Assembly (NCBI GenBank): GCA_963422465.1
Contig: OY730170.1
Coordinates: 806,001 to 870,000 of the forward strand
Reading direction: 5' to 3'
Source of the DNA: Lichina pygmaea
Taxonomy: Eukaryota > Ascomycota > Lichinomycetes > Lichinales > Lichinaceae
DNA length: 64,000 nt
Part shown: piece after piece, positions 35,290 through 46,427 of the stretch
Layout of the letters: each line of letters begins with the position of its first letter
Numbering within the stretch: the first letter of the stretch is position 1
The notes under the pieces: model-generated
Seen by the model: the letters and a program-made list of their open reading frames with translations, nothing else
Databases searched by the model: none
Told to the model about the DNA's origin: nothing
Made by a program: the position numbers and the translations under genes

Positions 35290-38143
35290 ATGCGCCGCTT
35301 GGATTTGCCATCTCGGATCAATGGATTGCTCGGTGCGTCGACGCAGCGGCCGCTGCTCCATGACACGTCCGTCCTGGCGTTCCGGTACTCTGCCATCCCC
35401 AGGATCCCACTCTCATATCGTGGCAAACTTGGCCAGCCGTTGCAGCTTCACTCAATCGCCCTCGCCTGCTACCCAACAAGACGGCTGTTCAATTGCTCCC
35501 AGCCAAGCCGCCCCTTGTCGACGGCTCGTCTTTTCTCCACGGTCCGAGTCCTTCGAGAGGCACACCGTGTGTCAACAGATGCAGACAAGGGCACACCGAG
35601 ACGCATCGATGAAGAGCCTGAGGACAGCGACGAGATCGCCGAGCGTGCCTTTGCGCGCTCAGAGAAAGCCGCACAAGCGGCCAAAGTGAATTTGAGTGCG
35701 CGGCTCAGTAAGGAGGGAGCAGCCAAAGGGACCACTGCAGGCTTTGGTGAAGTCTGGAGGCTTCTCAAGATCGCTAGGCCAGAGGCCAAGTCGTTGAGCG
35801 GTATGATTCCTTTCGCCGCGATGAAGGGGGGAGATGCTCAGGAGCATACCAGTGGCTGTTGGGTTTCTCTTGGTCTCGTCTTCGATATCCATGTCGATTC
35901 CGTGAGTGACGTCCTTTCCGTAGTTGCACATAGTATCTCACCAATTCCAGCTTCTCCATAGGCAAGATTCTCGATATCGCCACCAATGCTTCCGCCGATA
36001 ACAGACTTTTCGGTTTGGAGCTCACGCAATTTTATCTAGCATTGGGTGGAGTATGTTCGACTCCACTTCATATCTAGGGATCGTCTTGTTGACCATTTCG
36101 ACCAGGTTCTTGTTGTGGGCGCTGTGGCCAATTACGCCCGTATAATCATTCTGCGGATCGTGGGCGAGAGAATCGTCACGCGGCTACGGTCACAGCTGTT
36201 TCGCAAGACTTACTCGCAGGATGCCGAGTTCTTCGATGCCAATCGGGTAGGGGACTTGATTTCGCGGCTGAGCTCTGACACAATCATCGTTGGCAAGAGC
36301 ATCACGCAGAACCTCTCCGATGGCCTTCGATCGTTTTTCAGCGGCGCCGCCGGTTTTGGACTGATGGCCTACGTGAGCTTGTATTTGACTGGCATCCTGA
36401 GCTTGATGTTTCCTCCCGTCGCTCTTGCTGCCTTCTTCTACGGCACTGCAATTCGAAATTTGAGCCGCAAGATCCAGAAAAGCCTTGGGACGCTGACGAA
36501 GATCGCCGAGGAACGCCTGGGTAACGTCAGGACCAGCCAGGCCTTTGCGGGCGAGGTGTTGGAGGTGCACAGATACAACACCCAGGTCCGGAAGATTTTC
36601 TTTCTGGGACGAAAGGAAGCCGTGATCAGCGCAACCTTTTTCAGCAGCGTGAGTCATCTTGAACCGGCCGCGCTGAATGCCATCTTCTGACGGGAGTTTT
36701 GACGTAGACGAGCTTGATGGGAAACATGACCATCCTGGCTCTACTATACATCGGCGGGTCCATGGTAAAATCAGGCGCAATCAGCATCGGCGATCTGACG
36801 TCCTTTCTGATGTACACCGCCTACGCCGGCTCGAGCTTGTTCGGGCTGTCTGGGTTCTACTCGGAGTTGATGAAAGGCGTTGGTGCTGCCAGTCGGCTGT
36901 TTGAGCTACAAGACCGGAAGCCCACCATCGCATCTACCGTAGGCACCAAGGTCGCGTCCGTTAGAGGACCAATCCGTTTTGAAAATGTGACCTTCAGCTA
37001 TCCCACAAGGCCTGCCGTCAAGATCTTCAAGGGCCTGGACTTTGAAGTTCCCCAGGGGACCAACGTGGCCATTGTCGGCCCGAGCGGCGGCGGGAAGTCG
37101 ACCATCGCATCACTGCTCCTCCGCTTCTACGATCCTACCGAAGGCCGGATCCTAATCAATGGCAACGACGTGGCGCAGATGAATGCCAAGAGTTTGCGTC
37201 GCAAGATCGGAATCGTCTCTCAGGAGCCGGTGCTTTTCTCCGGGTCGATTGCGCAGAATATCGCCTACGGCAAGCCTCATGCTTCGCGGACGGAGATCGT
37301 CGCGGCGGCAAAGAAGGCCAACTGCCAGTTCATCAGCGACTTTGTGGGTGCTTCCATCTTCCCTTGACGTCGTTTGGCTCCGGCCGATCCACCAATCTGG
37401 ATGACCGTCAAGCTGACCTGTTCGAAATCAGCCGGATGGTCTCGAGACATTTGTTGGGGCCCGGGGCGCCCAGCTCTCCGGAGGGCAAAAGCAACGAATA
37501 GCCATTGCCAGAGCGCTGATCAAGAATCCTGATATTCTTATCCTCGACGAAGGTATGCCTGCATGTCGCTCCTTTTAGCCCCCGAACAGCGCTAAACCAC
37601 ACCTCAACAGCAACGTCAGCTCTGGACGCCGAATCCGAAACGCTCGTGAACTCTGCTCTCGCAGCGTTGCTTCGGGGGAACAACACCACGATATCGATAG
37701 CGCACCGTCTCTCGACGATCAAGCGATCAGACTTGTTGATCGTGCTATCATCCGACGGAAAAGTCGCCGAGCAAGGATCATTCAAAGAGCTGTCAGCCAA
37801 ACGGGACGGCGCCTTCACGAAACTCATGGAGTGGCAAATGAACGGGGGAAACATCGACGAAGAAAACACCTTGAGTAACAATTTTGCGGCTCCTCCGCCT
37901 GGCCGCGGTCCACCAACAGAAGCGGAGGAGATCCGTGAGCGACTCGACCAGCCGAGCGAGGGCGAGGGCTATGGAGAGGGAGAGCACGACACGGACCGCG
38001 TCCCCGATTCGTACGCCAAGAGTAAAGGAGAAGGGAACAGGAGTGGCGAAGAGGATGTCGACGAGGAGGCCCTGAGGGTCAAGAAGGAGAAGACGACGGC
38101 ACCTGAGGTCGTGCTCGAGAAGACTTCCAAGCATGAGCCGTGA
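35290..38143 (+). CDS. MDL1: Mitochondrial ABC half-transporter, Mdl1-like
   Basis: A half-transporter of the inner mitochondrial membrane; yeast Mdl1 exports peptides made by matrix proteolysis. Seven exons: 35290-35800, 35853-35901, 35951-36050, 36106-36648, 36708-37343, 37432-37552 and 37611-38143, about 830 aa. A basic, Ser/Arg-rich presequence covers the first 100 residues. The transmembrane domain runs from [24 protein letters not shown] to [19 protein letters not shown] and includes the [24 protein letters not shown] coupling region. The nucleotide-binding domain has Walker [11 protein letters not shown]-loop VSQEPVLF, signature LSGGQKQR, Walker B ILILDE, D-loop SALD and H-loop IAHRLSTI, so it looks catalytically complete. 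The last 110 residues form an acidic, charged tail beyond the NBD, longer than in yeast. The 49-nt second exon is supported by frame on both sides. Confidence 0.92.
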
Positions 38144-39042
38144 TGCAACGATACCTGTACTAGTCATTCCCCTCACTCATCACCCGTTCTAACTCACCAC
38201 GCATGTGGATATTCTTGTTGTTGTTGCTCCCCCGGGAGTATGGTCTAGTCTTTCTCTCCTCTCCTGTCTCGTGACATCTCCTCACTTCTTCATTTATAGC
38301 ACTTTCATGGCTTCAGTCACATTGACGAACTAGCATAGAATATCCCATTGCTGGTATGCTCATTGCTCGGTTTGGGCTTTGCTACCGTGTTTGGAGTTGG
38401 TACTGCATCATCGTACTCATCGTCATCGTCTTCACTCGTTGGTAGAGATGAGATTTGAAAGGACAGTACCATGTGTGTCACTTTTCTTCGTGCTCAAAGA
38501 CCTTCTGTCTAGGGTCGAGTGCCGTGACCGTTGGACAATTCTGGCATGGGGTGTTTTGAGTGTAGGAGGACTATTTCATGGTATTCGAGTTCTTCAGTTA
38601 TATCTGCCAAACTTCTGAACTGGTATCCTAAGCGTATGGCCAATCCATCATCTAACTTGATCTACGTATGTACTGGTACCCATTCTCGTGAATTCCTTCG
38701 TTGATCATCACCTGATGATATAACTTCACTCTTCCTCGGTGATTTAATTCTATCCAGTTCCCTCAACTCACATTCCCGTCTCACTCCAAGTTTCCAGCCC
38801 CACCTCAATTACATTCGGGAAGAATATCAATCGAGCGAATGAAGAACGTGACAGTCGATGCTTGTCTGGGAGGTACATACGTAAGTCACCCGCAAGCGGT
38901 ACGTACTGATATATCTTTGACATTGACTAGTTCATTCAGTAGGAGACCAAACAAATTTATAAACGTACTGAAGTACTTCCGTACAGAAGATGTCGATAAA
39001 ACCAAGGCGAGAAATACAGGACATTGGCCAAGATTGCTTCTT
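38144..39042. other. Intergenic, no gene recognised
   Basis: Presumed MDL1 3' UTR and ARH1 upstream region. Short frames only. A CGTACGTACTG-type palindromic patch occurs at about 38870-38910. Confidence 0.45.
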
Positions 39043-39063
39043 TGACGTCACTACTTCACGTGA
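39043..39063. promoter_or_regulatory. CRE and E-box pair upstream of ARH1
   Basis: TGACGTCA (39043-39050), the ATF/CREB palindrome, is followed 5 nt later by TCACGTGA (39056-39063), a Cbf1-type E-box palindrome. Both lie within 70 bp of the ARH1 ATG. Two perfect 8-bp palindromes this close are unlikely by chance. In yeasts Cbf1 sites mark respiratory and sulfur genes, which would suit a mitochondrial ferredoxin reductase; that link is inferred. Confidence 0.5.
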
Positions 39064-39110
39064 CTCGGTGTGGCACTTTCTGCCTCGCGGTTCAACTTCC
39101 TCGGGACGCA

Positions 39111-40767
39111 ATGATATCAGCAACAAGCTCCCATGTATGTGATTGGAAGTTGCTTTCTTGCGGACGCCGAGCTCTCCTGTCAAGACGGCGGTACAGCATC
39201 CAACATGGACGACATCACCAGCGCCCACTACGTTTGGCAGTCATCGGCTCCGGGCCGGCCGGGTTCTACGCGGCAGCACGTGCCACGTCGCGGGTTGACA
39301 ATGCCTTGGTGGACATGTATGAGAAGTTGCCAGTGCCGTTTGGACTCGTGCGGTTTGGCGTAGCACCCGATCATCCAGAAGTCAAGGTGTGTAGTCACCA
39401 GTACCAGCCAGACTCAAGTTGTGGCCACTGAGATTCAAGGTGACAGAACTGTCAAGACAAATTTACCTCTGTCGCGGGATCTTCACGCTTCCGTTTCGTA
39501 GGAAATATCGCGGTAGGACTTGATCTGCCATTGCAGGCACTAAAACCACACTACGATGCTATCCTGTTTGCCTATGGAGCGTCGAAGGATCGGACCCTGG
39601 ATATTCCTGGGGAGTCCTCTTTGAAAGGCATATACTCGGCTCGGGCCTTCGTAGGCTGGTACGATGGCCTTCCGCAGTACGCCGATCTGGAGCCGGACCT
39701 TGCGGCTGGGGAAGATGCTGTTATAATAGGCCAAGGGAACGTCTCGCTCGATGTGGCGCGCATGCTCTTGACTGATGTCGATGTCTTGCGAAAGACAGAC
39801 ATGCCGGCGCACGCTTTGGAGACGATATCTAAAAGTCGCGTGAGGCGGGTAAATATTGTTGGGAGAAGAGGTCCAATGCAGGTAAAGCTTGTCTAGGTTT
39901 TGTGCTGATCCAGGCGACTAACAGCCTTAGGCAGCGTTTACCGTGAGAGAAGTGCGGGAGCTCATTGATTTACCTTTGGTCGGGCATCATCCAGTAGACC
40001 CTCTATATTTGCCGTCAGACCTTTCAAAGCTCACTCGACCTCGAAAACGACTGGCACAGGTGCTCCAGAAACAATCTGCAATGCCCCTTTCGGCAGCCTC
40101 AAAGCAAAGTCAATTCCTTTTCTTCCGTTCGCCCATATCCTTCGACTCATCCTCGAAGAGTCCGGACCAGCTGTCCCATACAACTTTCGAAAAGACGACC
40201 ATTGAAAGAGGGCTCGATCCGTTTGACCAGCAGACAAGAGTCAGGAGCACCGGTGAGCGAAGTCAGCTACCTGCATCGGTTGCCTTTCGATCGATTGGAT
40301 ACAAGTCGGAGCCACTACCGGGTCTTGAAGAGCTTGGTATCCCTTTCGACCACCAGCGAGGAATCATCCCAAACGACCTCCACGGACGTGTCTTGGCGCC
40401 GAGCAAGGGTCCAGGTGATCTCACAGCCGGTCATGTTCCAGGAGTCTACGTGGCGGGATGGGCGAAGCGCGGGCCGACCGGCGTCATCGCGACGACGATG
40501 GAGGACGCGTTCGCCACGGCCGAGGTCATCGTGCAGGACTGGCACGATCACAGCATGTTCCTGAACGGGGAGCCCGAGCGCACGCCTGAGCTTGCTGGCT
40601 GGGATGGCGTCAAGGCCGAAGCAGATCGAAGGGGTCTACGTAGGGTGTCGTGGAGTGACTGGGAGACGATTGATGCTGCCGAGCGAGAACGCGGACGGAC
40701 ACTCGGCAAGGAGAGAGAGAAGTTTTCTTCGATAGAGGATATGCTTGCGGTGTTGGACTCGCCGTAA
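39111..40767 (+). CDS. ARH1: Mitochondrial NADPH:adrenodoxin/ferredoxin reductase
   Basis: Passes electrons from NADPH through FAD to mitochondrial ferredoxin for Fe-S cluster, heme A and CoQ synthesis. Exons are 39111-39386, 39447-39881 and 39931-40767 (about 515 aa). The frame is open upstream but the first ATG is 39111. It gives a basic presequence (RRALLSRRRYSIQHGR) before the FAD Rossmann motif LAVIGSGPAGFYAAARA. Then come LPVPFGLVRFGVAPDHPEVK|NCQDKF across intron 1, the NADP Rossmann motif DAVIIGQGNVSLDVARMLL, and VNIVGRRGPMQ|AAFTVREVREL across intron 2. The C-terminal GVYVAGWAKRGPTGVIATTM is the family signature for FAD/NADP contact. Length is typical of fungi. Introns are 60 and 49 nt. 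Confidence 0.93.
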
Positions 40768-41136
40768 ACTACACTGCATTACATCACTTCCGTCATCTAC
40801 TGAACATCAACTCCATCACCTCAATGACCTACCTCCATCCCCTACTTCCATCACTCCAATCATCACAGCAACCCGCCCATCTCTGATCCCATACTCAACA
40901 TCAAACCCCACATACCCAGTACATACAGTATATACGATGCATGCCACATACCGCACCACATATCCTGGCCCTGGGTCGCAACCGATTTTAGCTCTAAAAA
41001 CTCACACGCTCAATCTGCGCTCCCCAAGAAGCAGGTACGGTAGAGCGGGTTTCACCGTCTGCACTGCCGGGTCTTGCCATTTACGAATGAGCGAGACAAG
41101 ATAGGGAGTTGCTCCTTCAGGCGTAGCCTGGATCTA

Positions 41137-41169
41137 CCCCCCCCCCCCCCCCCCAAAAAAAAAAAAAAA
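41137..41169. repeat. C18-A15 double homopolymer
   Basis: A run of 18 C passes directly into 15 A. Such a junction is prone to slippage and assembly error. Confidence 0.9.
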
Positions 41170-41560
41170 CCAGGCGCATCTAGAAAACATCCTTGCTGTC
41201 CGGACCTCTGTAAGGTCGCGGCCCTGCAGGGCATCCCACAGAGCTCACCCGGAGCTGCCCCCGCTCTCCCTTAGGACCGCCCGGTCTTCCTTTCTTTTTC
41301 CGGGCCGGTGTTCGAGAGTACTCGTACGAGTGCTTGCCGATCGACACTTTTAGGTACGTACCCTCGTCCTCCGTCTGTGATCGAGCCCAAGATCTGGTTT
41401 CTCTTGGCCGAGTAAAGTGGCCGATCAAGTTGGCGGACAAACAGACGACGAGTGGCCTCCCCATCATTTAACTTACGCATCTTGCTTTGGCCGGGATCGG
41501 CAATGGCCACGGTCGGTGATGGGCTTGAGATGTCACATCTTTCTTGATGATAAGAAGAAG

Positions 41561-41606
41561 AGGAGGAGGAGGAGGAGGAGGAGGAGGAGGAGGAGGAGGA
41601 GGAGGG
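41561..41606. repeat. (GGA)n trinucleotide repeat
   Basis: About 14 tandem GGA/GAG units in an intergenic purine-rich patch. Confidence 0.9.
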
Positions 41607-42056
41607 AGGTTTTGGGACGGAGAAGAATGGTACAGTATATTGTGCTATGTGACAAAGTGATTACCTGGTTCTGGTAGGTGAGGTTTTGTTCGTAGAGAAG
41701 CGTTCCCCCAGATCCAAAAAAAAAATCTCCCAATCAGAGCGCTTCACTCCCGGATCATCGACTTTGCGTAGATCCATGCAGCATGCAGCATGCGGTAAAA
41801 GCAGGGAGGGAAAGGGGTGGCGTCAAGACATTACAGCGACAAAGGTATAGTACCGGACCATGTCTTCTACAGTGACGTCTGAGGTAAGGTTGGACGTTGA
41901 AAGGGTTCACCATGTCTCCTGGATTGCCCATCTTTGATTAGCTCTCCGTCGTAGTGGTCGGACCAAAGGACGGACTGGAAGAAATAGATGAAAGATAAGG
42001 AGGAGACGGAAGGATCGAGAGAGCATCGAGCGATGACAGACACAGGCCAGGATAGA

Positions 42057-44058
42057 TCAGATGTAACTCTGGCGGCTGGAGCGATGACCACTTACGGAAA
42101 CGTATTGCCCGCATTCCTTCTTCTGTTTCCAGAAATCCTCGGCCTCGTGTCGGTTGAGGCGGCCCTTCGTCGCGGCAACGTCGACGAGAGCGCTTTCGAC
42201 GCCCTCGCCCATGCCCTTGGTGCTGCCGCAGACGAAGATGCGACCGTCGACGGAGTTGATGATGTACCAGACGAGATCGGCCTGGCTGCGCACCTCCTCC
42301 TGCACGTAGCGGCCCTCGCCGCGACGGCTCTGCACGACGCGCTTGACCTCCTGTTCGTGCACGCCCCACTCGCCGCTGTACAGCTCGTCGAGCAGCGAGT
42401 CCCGCACGCCTTGCAGCACCCAGACCTTGTTCGCGCAGTTCGCGTTCTTGAGTCGCCGCTGCACGAAGCCGCGAAAGGGGGCGACCCCGACGCCGGCGCC
42501 GATCAGCAGCATCGGTCCGTCCGAGGCGAACTCCCTGGCCAGAGGGTTGGACATGAGACCGCGGAACATCGGAACACCAATGTCGAGCTGGTCTGTGGCC
42601 AGTCCTGCCTTCTCGGAGGCGATGAACTTGTCCGCCGTCCGCGCCAGGAAACCGGATCCGACGCCGGTTCGAGTCTTGTCTTGCCAGTTGGGCATCTCAT
42701 GCACCGTGACGGCAAACTCGACGAGCCGGCGGTTGGTCTCGCCGTCTTTGATGCACGAGCTGTGTGGATCGTTCGAGAGGGAGTAGAACCGTGGCATCAG
42801 CTGTTGAAGGGTCGACAGCAGATGGGACAGCGGCGGCTTTGACGACGGAAACGCATGCAGAAGCTGGTTGACGGTCACGTGTGGTCCGGTACGAAGCCTT
42901 GAGCCGAGTCGGTCAGCTGTCGAGCACGCCAACGAAAGGGAACGCAAAATCTCACTCGCAGAAGGCGGCCTGCCCCTGAGCCGACGAAAGATACGTGAGA
43001 ATCTTCTTCTCGCTCTCGTCGCCTGCGTATTCGGCCAATAGTCGAAGAAGACCCTTTGTCGGTGGGCGACTCTGCAGGTCAGAACACCAGGTCAACAGTT
43101 CTCTCCTGGTCGTCACGAGGTGTCGCGCGGTATCATCGCCCCAGATCGTTGGCCATCGCCCACCGGTCGTCTTCAGCCGCACCGGTCGATCCCACACGGT
43201 GGTGGGGATGCTGAGCAGACGAAGGAGGTCCTCGACCAGCGCGGGCGAGTTGGCGGGGCAGACGCCGATGGCACCACCGACGACAAAGTCGACGTTGCCA
43301 TCCTCCTCGGGGTACTCGGTGACGTCGAGCTCGAAGTGGAACGTCCTTTTCTCGGCGCCCGGCTTGGTCAGCTCTCGTGCGTGATGGATCTGGGCCGGGA
43401 ACACTTCATGTGGTGGATGCGGGGTTAGGAAGGACGGCGGATGCGTGCCGGTAGATTTGATGGGGAGCCGCTCCGTCGAAGTGAGACGCGAGAGAGCCAC
43501 CGTCTCCTCGGGGAGAGACACAACGTTTGTCAGGGTGCTGGCGAGGCTCAATCCTCCCAACGTCAGGCTAAGGTTGCGGAACGCGTCGTTGTCCGGTATC
43601 GTAAGGCTCTTCCCCCATTGCCCATAGTGGTCGGGTTCGATCTTGAGAAAGCAACATCCCCCACCACAGCATGCATTTTCGGTCACTCCAGACTGCGAAG
43701 GCGTCGCGACGGCCCGTTTAGCGGAGCCCCGTCTGGACTGTGCCACCGTCTTCAGCAGCGATTGCGCCTTCTGAGTCCCGACGAAGTTGATGCTGGCGGT
43801 CGTTTCACCTTTCAGCTTCTCGATGGTCAGGTCGACCTGAGGATCCGTACTCGGGGTTGACGGCGCGTCGGAGTCACTTGGCGAATCTGATGGCGTCGAC
43901 GTGTCTAGAGACAACTGCGAGAGGGCTTCGTTCACGGTCGGTGGCGTCACCTCGACCTGAGGATTGGCAGCTGGCTCCTCCGGTATCGGATTGGCTGGGT
44001 GCGACGTCTCTGTCTCTGGCAGTCGACGGCCATCTTGGAGACCCTCATTTCGAATCAT
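42057..44058 (-). CDS. FAD/NADP reductase, CPR/CysJ-like, without flavodoxin domain
   Basis: Exons (complement) 42956-44058 and 42057-42897, about 647 aa; the 58-nt intron rejoins AAFCELRTGPHV. The C-terminal half is a ferredoxin-reductase-like module of the cytochrome P450 reductase/sulfite reductase group. It has FAD motif PRFYSLSND, GVGSGFLAR, NADP motif LLIGAGVGVAPFRGF, then QGVRDSLLDELYSGEW and IFVCGSTKGMGEGV. The preceding 200 residues fit the linker/FAD-binding domain (FHFELDVTEYPEEDG to TTVWDRPVRLK). No flavodoxin/FMN domain is present. The N-terminus is instead disordered and carries a cysteine cluster, CCGGGCC (near 43660-43680). It therefore needs a separate electron acceptor; the substrate is unknown. 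A GTAAGT at about 42098 suggests the true last exon may lie farther on (in frame to about 41870), so the C-terminus is uncertain. Confidence 0.7.
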
Positions 44059-45988
44059 GGGGTGTAGTGGGGTCGCCGTCGATGTGGCTGGTCGAGTCGT
44101 ACGCGGGGGACCGACTACTAACGGACGTCAGTCGAAACGATAGCGGGTAGGGCCGACGACAGAACCGACGCGATTTTTTTCTTGCAGCCGACGGGTAGAA
44201 TCGACGGTGAACGAGCGGACTCCGGCAACGAGCGTATACAGTTGGAGCGCCAAATGATCTGGGAATTGGTCGGAACAGGTTGACGACGTTGTCGAGGGTG
44301 CTCGATCGACATGGACGAGCAAGGGCTTAAGACGGCGCGAACGCGAACCCGGGGTTGGCGAGATAAATCGGCAGAATGGGGCCGCAGGAGATAGGGAGAT
44401 GGCGGTTCTGCGGGTCTTGGATCTGTGTCTCGCTCTCCGTGTGTCAACCAGCGTGGCACGAGTCCAAGGCCGGGTGGAAACAAGGATGATGGATGTTCGT
44501 GGACATTTACTGTACCGTAGAGATACCGGAAGCCGCAACCCGTCGAGGAGATGACAAGAGGGAGCGAGAGACAAAAAGATGACCCGCCTTCCACAGGTCC
44601 TTCGGAACAGGCGATATCCAACGGGAATGGTGAGCAGGAGGTCGCAAGCGGCTTTGCGCGGCCGTGCTTTGTTCTTTATCAGATCTACATATATGCTGTA
44701 CAGTACGTACCACTTGGCCCGTTCGAGGCGCGATATCTTGCCCCGCAAGGAACCCGAGGCGCTTTGCATTATCTGATCCGAAATATTCCTCACCTTCGTT
44801 CCGCCATAATCGGGCAAAACCGGATACCGGTATGTGAATGATTAGTAAGGGCCAAAGTCACGTGATGAGGCCTTGTCGCCGGCGTTTCGAAGGCAGGGGG
44901 GAACCAGTGGCAGGTGAATAATCTCCGCAGCGAGAATTAGCTCTGGAATTTAGCTCTCAACGTAGCTGTTGGGTTCCCCGGAGTACAGTTGCGGCTGTCA
45001 GGAAAGTCTGCCATGTTACGGTACCGGTACCGTACAGCTTAGTAGTGGTCAATGATATTGAGATGGCCACCGCCGTGGCTCTACGGTACATGAGTAGTCG
45101 GTGAGCTGAAGACCCGCGAGACCCAGAGATTGGAGGAGATTGCTGAGGAAGTGTCGAGAGCTGATGTGAGCATCTACGCCACCGAGTCAGCACTAGGAGC
45201 AGGTCCAGCGATACAGACTGGAACAGCACCGCTGTAGGAGCAGGCGCAGCAGGTATGGGCGGTGTCGTTCCCCTTGCCTCGAGCAGCTAGAGCCTCGAGA
45301 CTCCAGATTCTAGAGTCGTCCTCAATATATCACATCATCCATTGCCACCAGTACCAAGTACGTACATGCTCTACGCCACGTATCAAAGTAGCCGTACGTC
45401 CGTACGTACGTTCCTGTACCGTATGATGAAGGTGAGACGATAGCATGTACCGTAACGTACACGTGACAGGGTCGTTTTCTTATTGGTGACGTCTTGCCCT
45501 TCTAGTACGACGACACGACGGAAGGTATCGTGACAGCTGCGTTGAAGGAGTGACCAAACGAGCGTGTAGCTCATTCAATGGTGAGGAGGCATCCATTGGA
45601 CTTTCCTTCCTACCTATGGCTTAGGGATGTCTCTACCACGCTATTCATCGTACCCAGTGTCAACTGTAGCTGCGGATCAAAGGAAAGTTGTGCCCAGGCT
45701 AAGGGGCTGCCTCGAGTATACTGCACGTCTGGGCTATCGTGTGGAAATTTCGTATCCAGACGATGTTGATGCCGCAGACCATCCAACACGCCTTGCTGCT
45801 TGAATGGGCCGAAACAGCTCACATCTCCAAGCGTTGTTGCTTTACGGAAGGTACTGTGGAGAGCAGATCGGAGGGCTCGGGTTTAGTGCAGCAAGTCCAG
45901 CAGCTCTGCGTCGTGGATCAAGCGTTAGTGCGCACCGTACGGAGCACCGCATTGAGCATAGGGCTAGGTGGGTGATCCTGATCGTACC
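44059..45988. other. Repeat-rich intergenic region, no gene recognised
   Basis: Upstream of the reductase gene. Contains TCACGTGA at 44858-44865, GGTACCGGTACCGTAC near 45019-45035, and a dense set of CGTACGTACG palindromes at about 45358-45460. No domain-bearing frame is seen. Confidence 0.45.
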
Positions 45989-46327
45989 TCACGCCGCTGG
46001 AATGGGTCCTATCGTCGAACGATTGTCATTATCATTATCGACAACGGGGAGGAACAAGTTGTGGCTCTCTCTTACCATGTCGCTCGGACAGTTAGCCTTC
46101 TCCCCAGAGGGCTCGCACAGCAAGTAGCAACGAGCGCCCCCTGCGTTTTTCGGCAACAGAACGGGTTCATGCGCCTTTTTGGAAACCTTCTCATGGACGG
46201 GACGCGACGAGACATCCGCTGATGCTGGAGTTCCTTCCTCCGTGATCGTGATGGAGATGCTCATAAAAGGCATGGCAGTGGCCAGAGACCCAAAGAGGGC
46301 GATAGTCTGAATGAGCTGAAGCTTCAT
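45989..46327 (-). CDS. Small secreted protein candidate
   Basis: ATG 46327 opens a 112-aa frame with a classical signal peptide, MKLQLIQTIALFGSLATAMP (cleavage likely after ATA or AMP). The mature part is short and polar, contains three cysteines (CYLLC...C) and an Asp/Asn run near the end. No domain is recognised. A TATAAA box lies about 95 bp upstream on the same strand. The isolated position in a repeat-rich island is typical of fungal effector-like genes, but no function can be stated. An intron near the C-terminus cannot be excluded. Confidence 0.5.
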   Translation of the reverse strand: MKLQLIQTIALFGSLATAMPFMSISITITEEGTPASADVSSRPVHEKVSKKAHEPVLLPKNAGGARCYLLCEPSGEKANCPSDMVRESHNLFLPVVDNDNDNRSTIGPIPAA

Positions 46328-46420
46328 CTTGCTTGATTCCCTGGATCTGACGTGATCACGGTGTGTGGACAAGAATATGAGTCCTTCGCAGCCTCCATTG
46401 ATGACAAGGGTCCTGGGACA

Positions 46421-46426
46421 TTTATA
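46421..46426 (-). promoter_or_regulatory. TATA box of the small secreted protein gene
   Basis: Reads CCTTTATAAATG on the minus strand, about 95 nt upstream of the ATG at 46327. Confidence 0.45.
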
Positions 46427-46427
46427 A

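Larger units (their letters stand above)
40768..42056. other. Intergenic with homopolymers and GGA repeat
   Basis: No gene is recognised. A C/A-rich, pyrimidine-biased stretch follows the ARH1 stop (40770-40990). The homopolymer and trinucleotide runs are listed separately. 41860-42056 may hold an alternative last exon of the reductase gene on the minus strand. Confidence 0.45.

Noticed and set aside
41987-42842. 284-codon plus-strand frame
   Set aside because: Antisense shadow of the FAD/NADP reductase, rich in Ala/Val/Leu from reversed codons.
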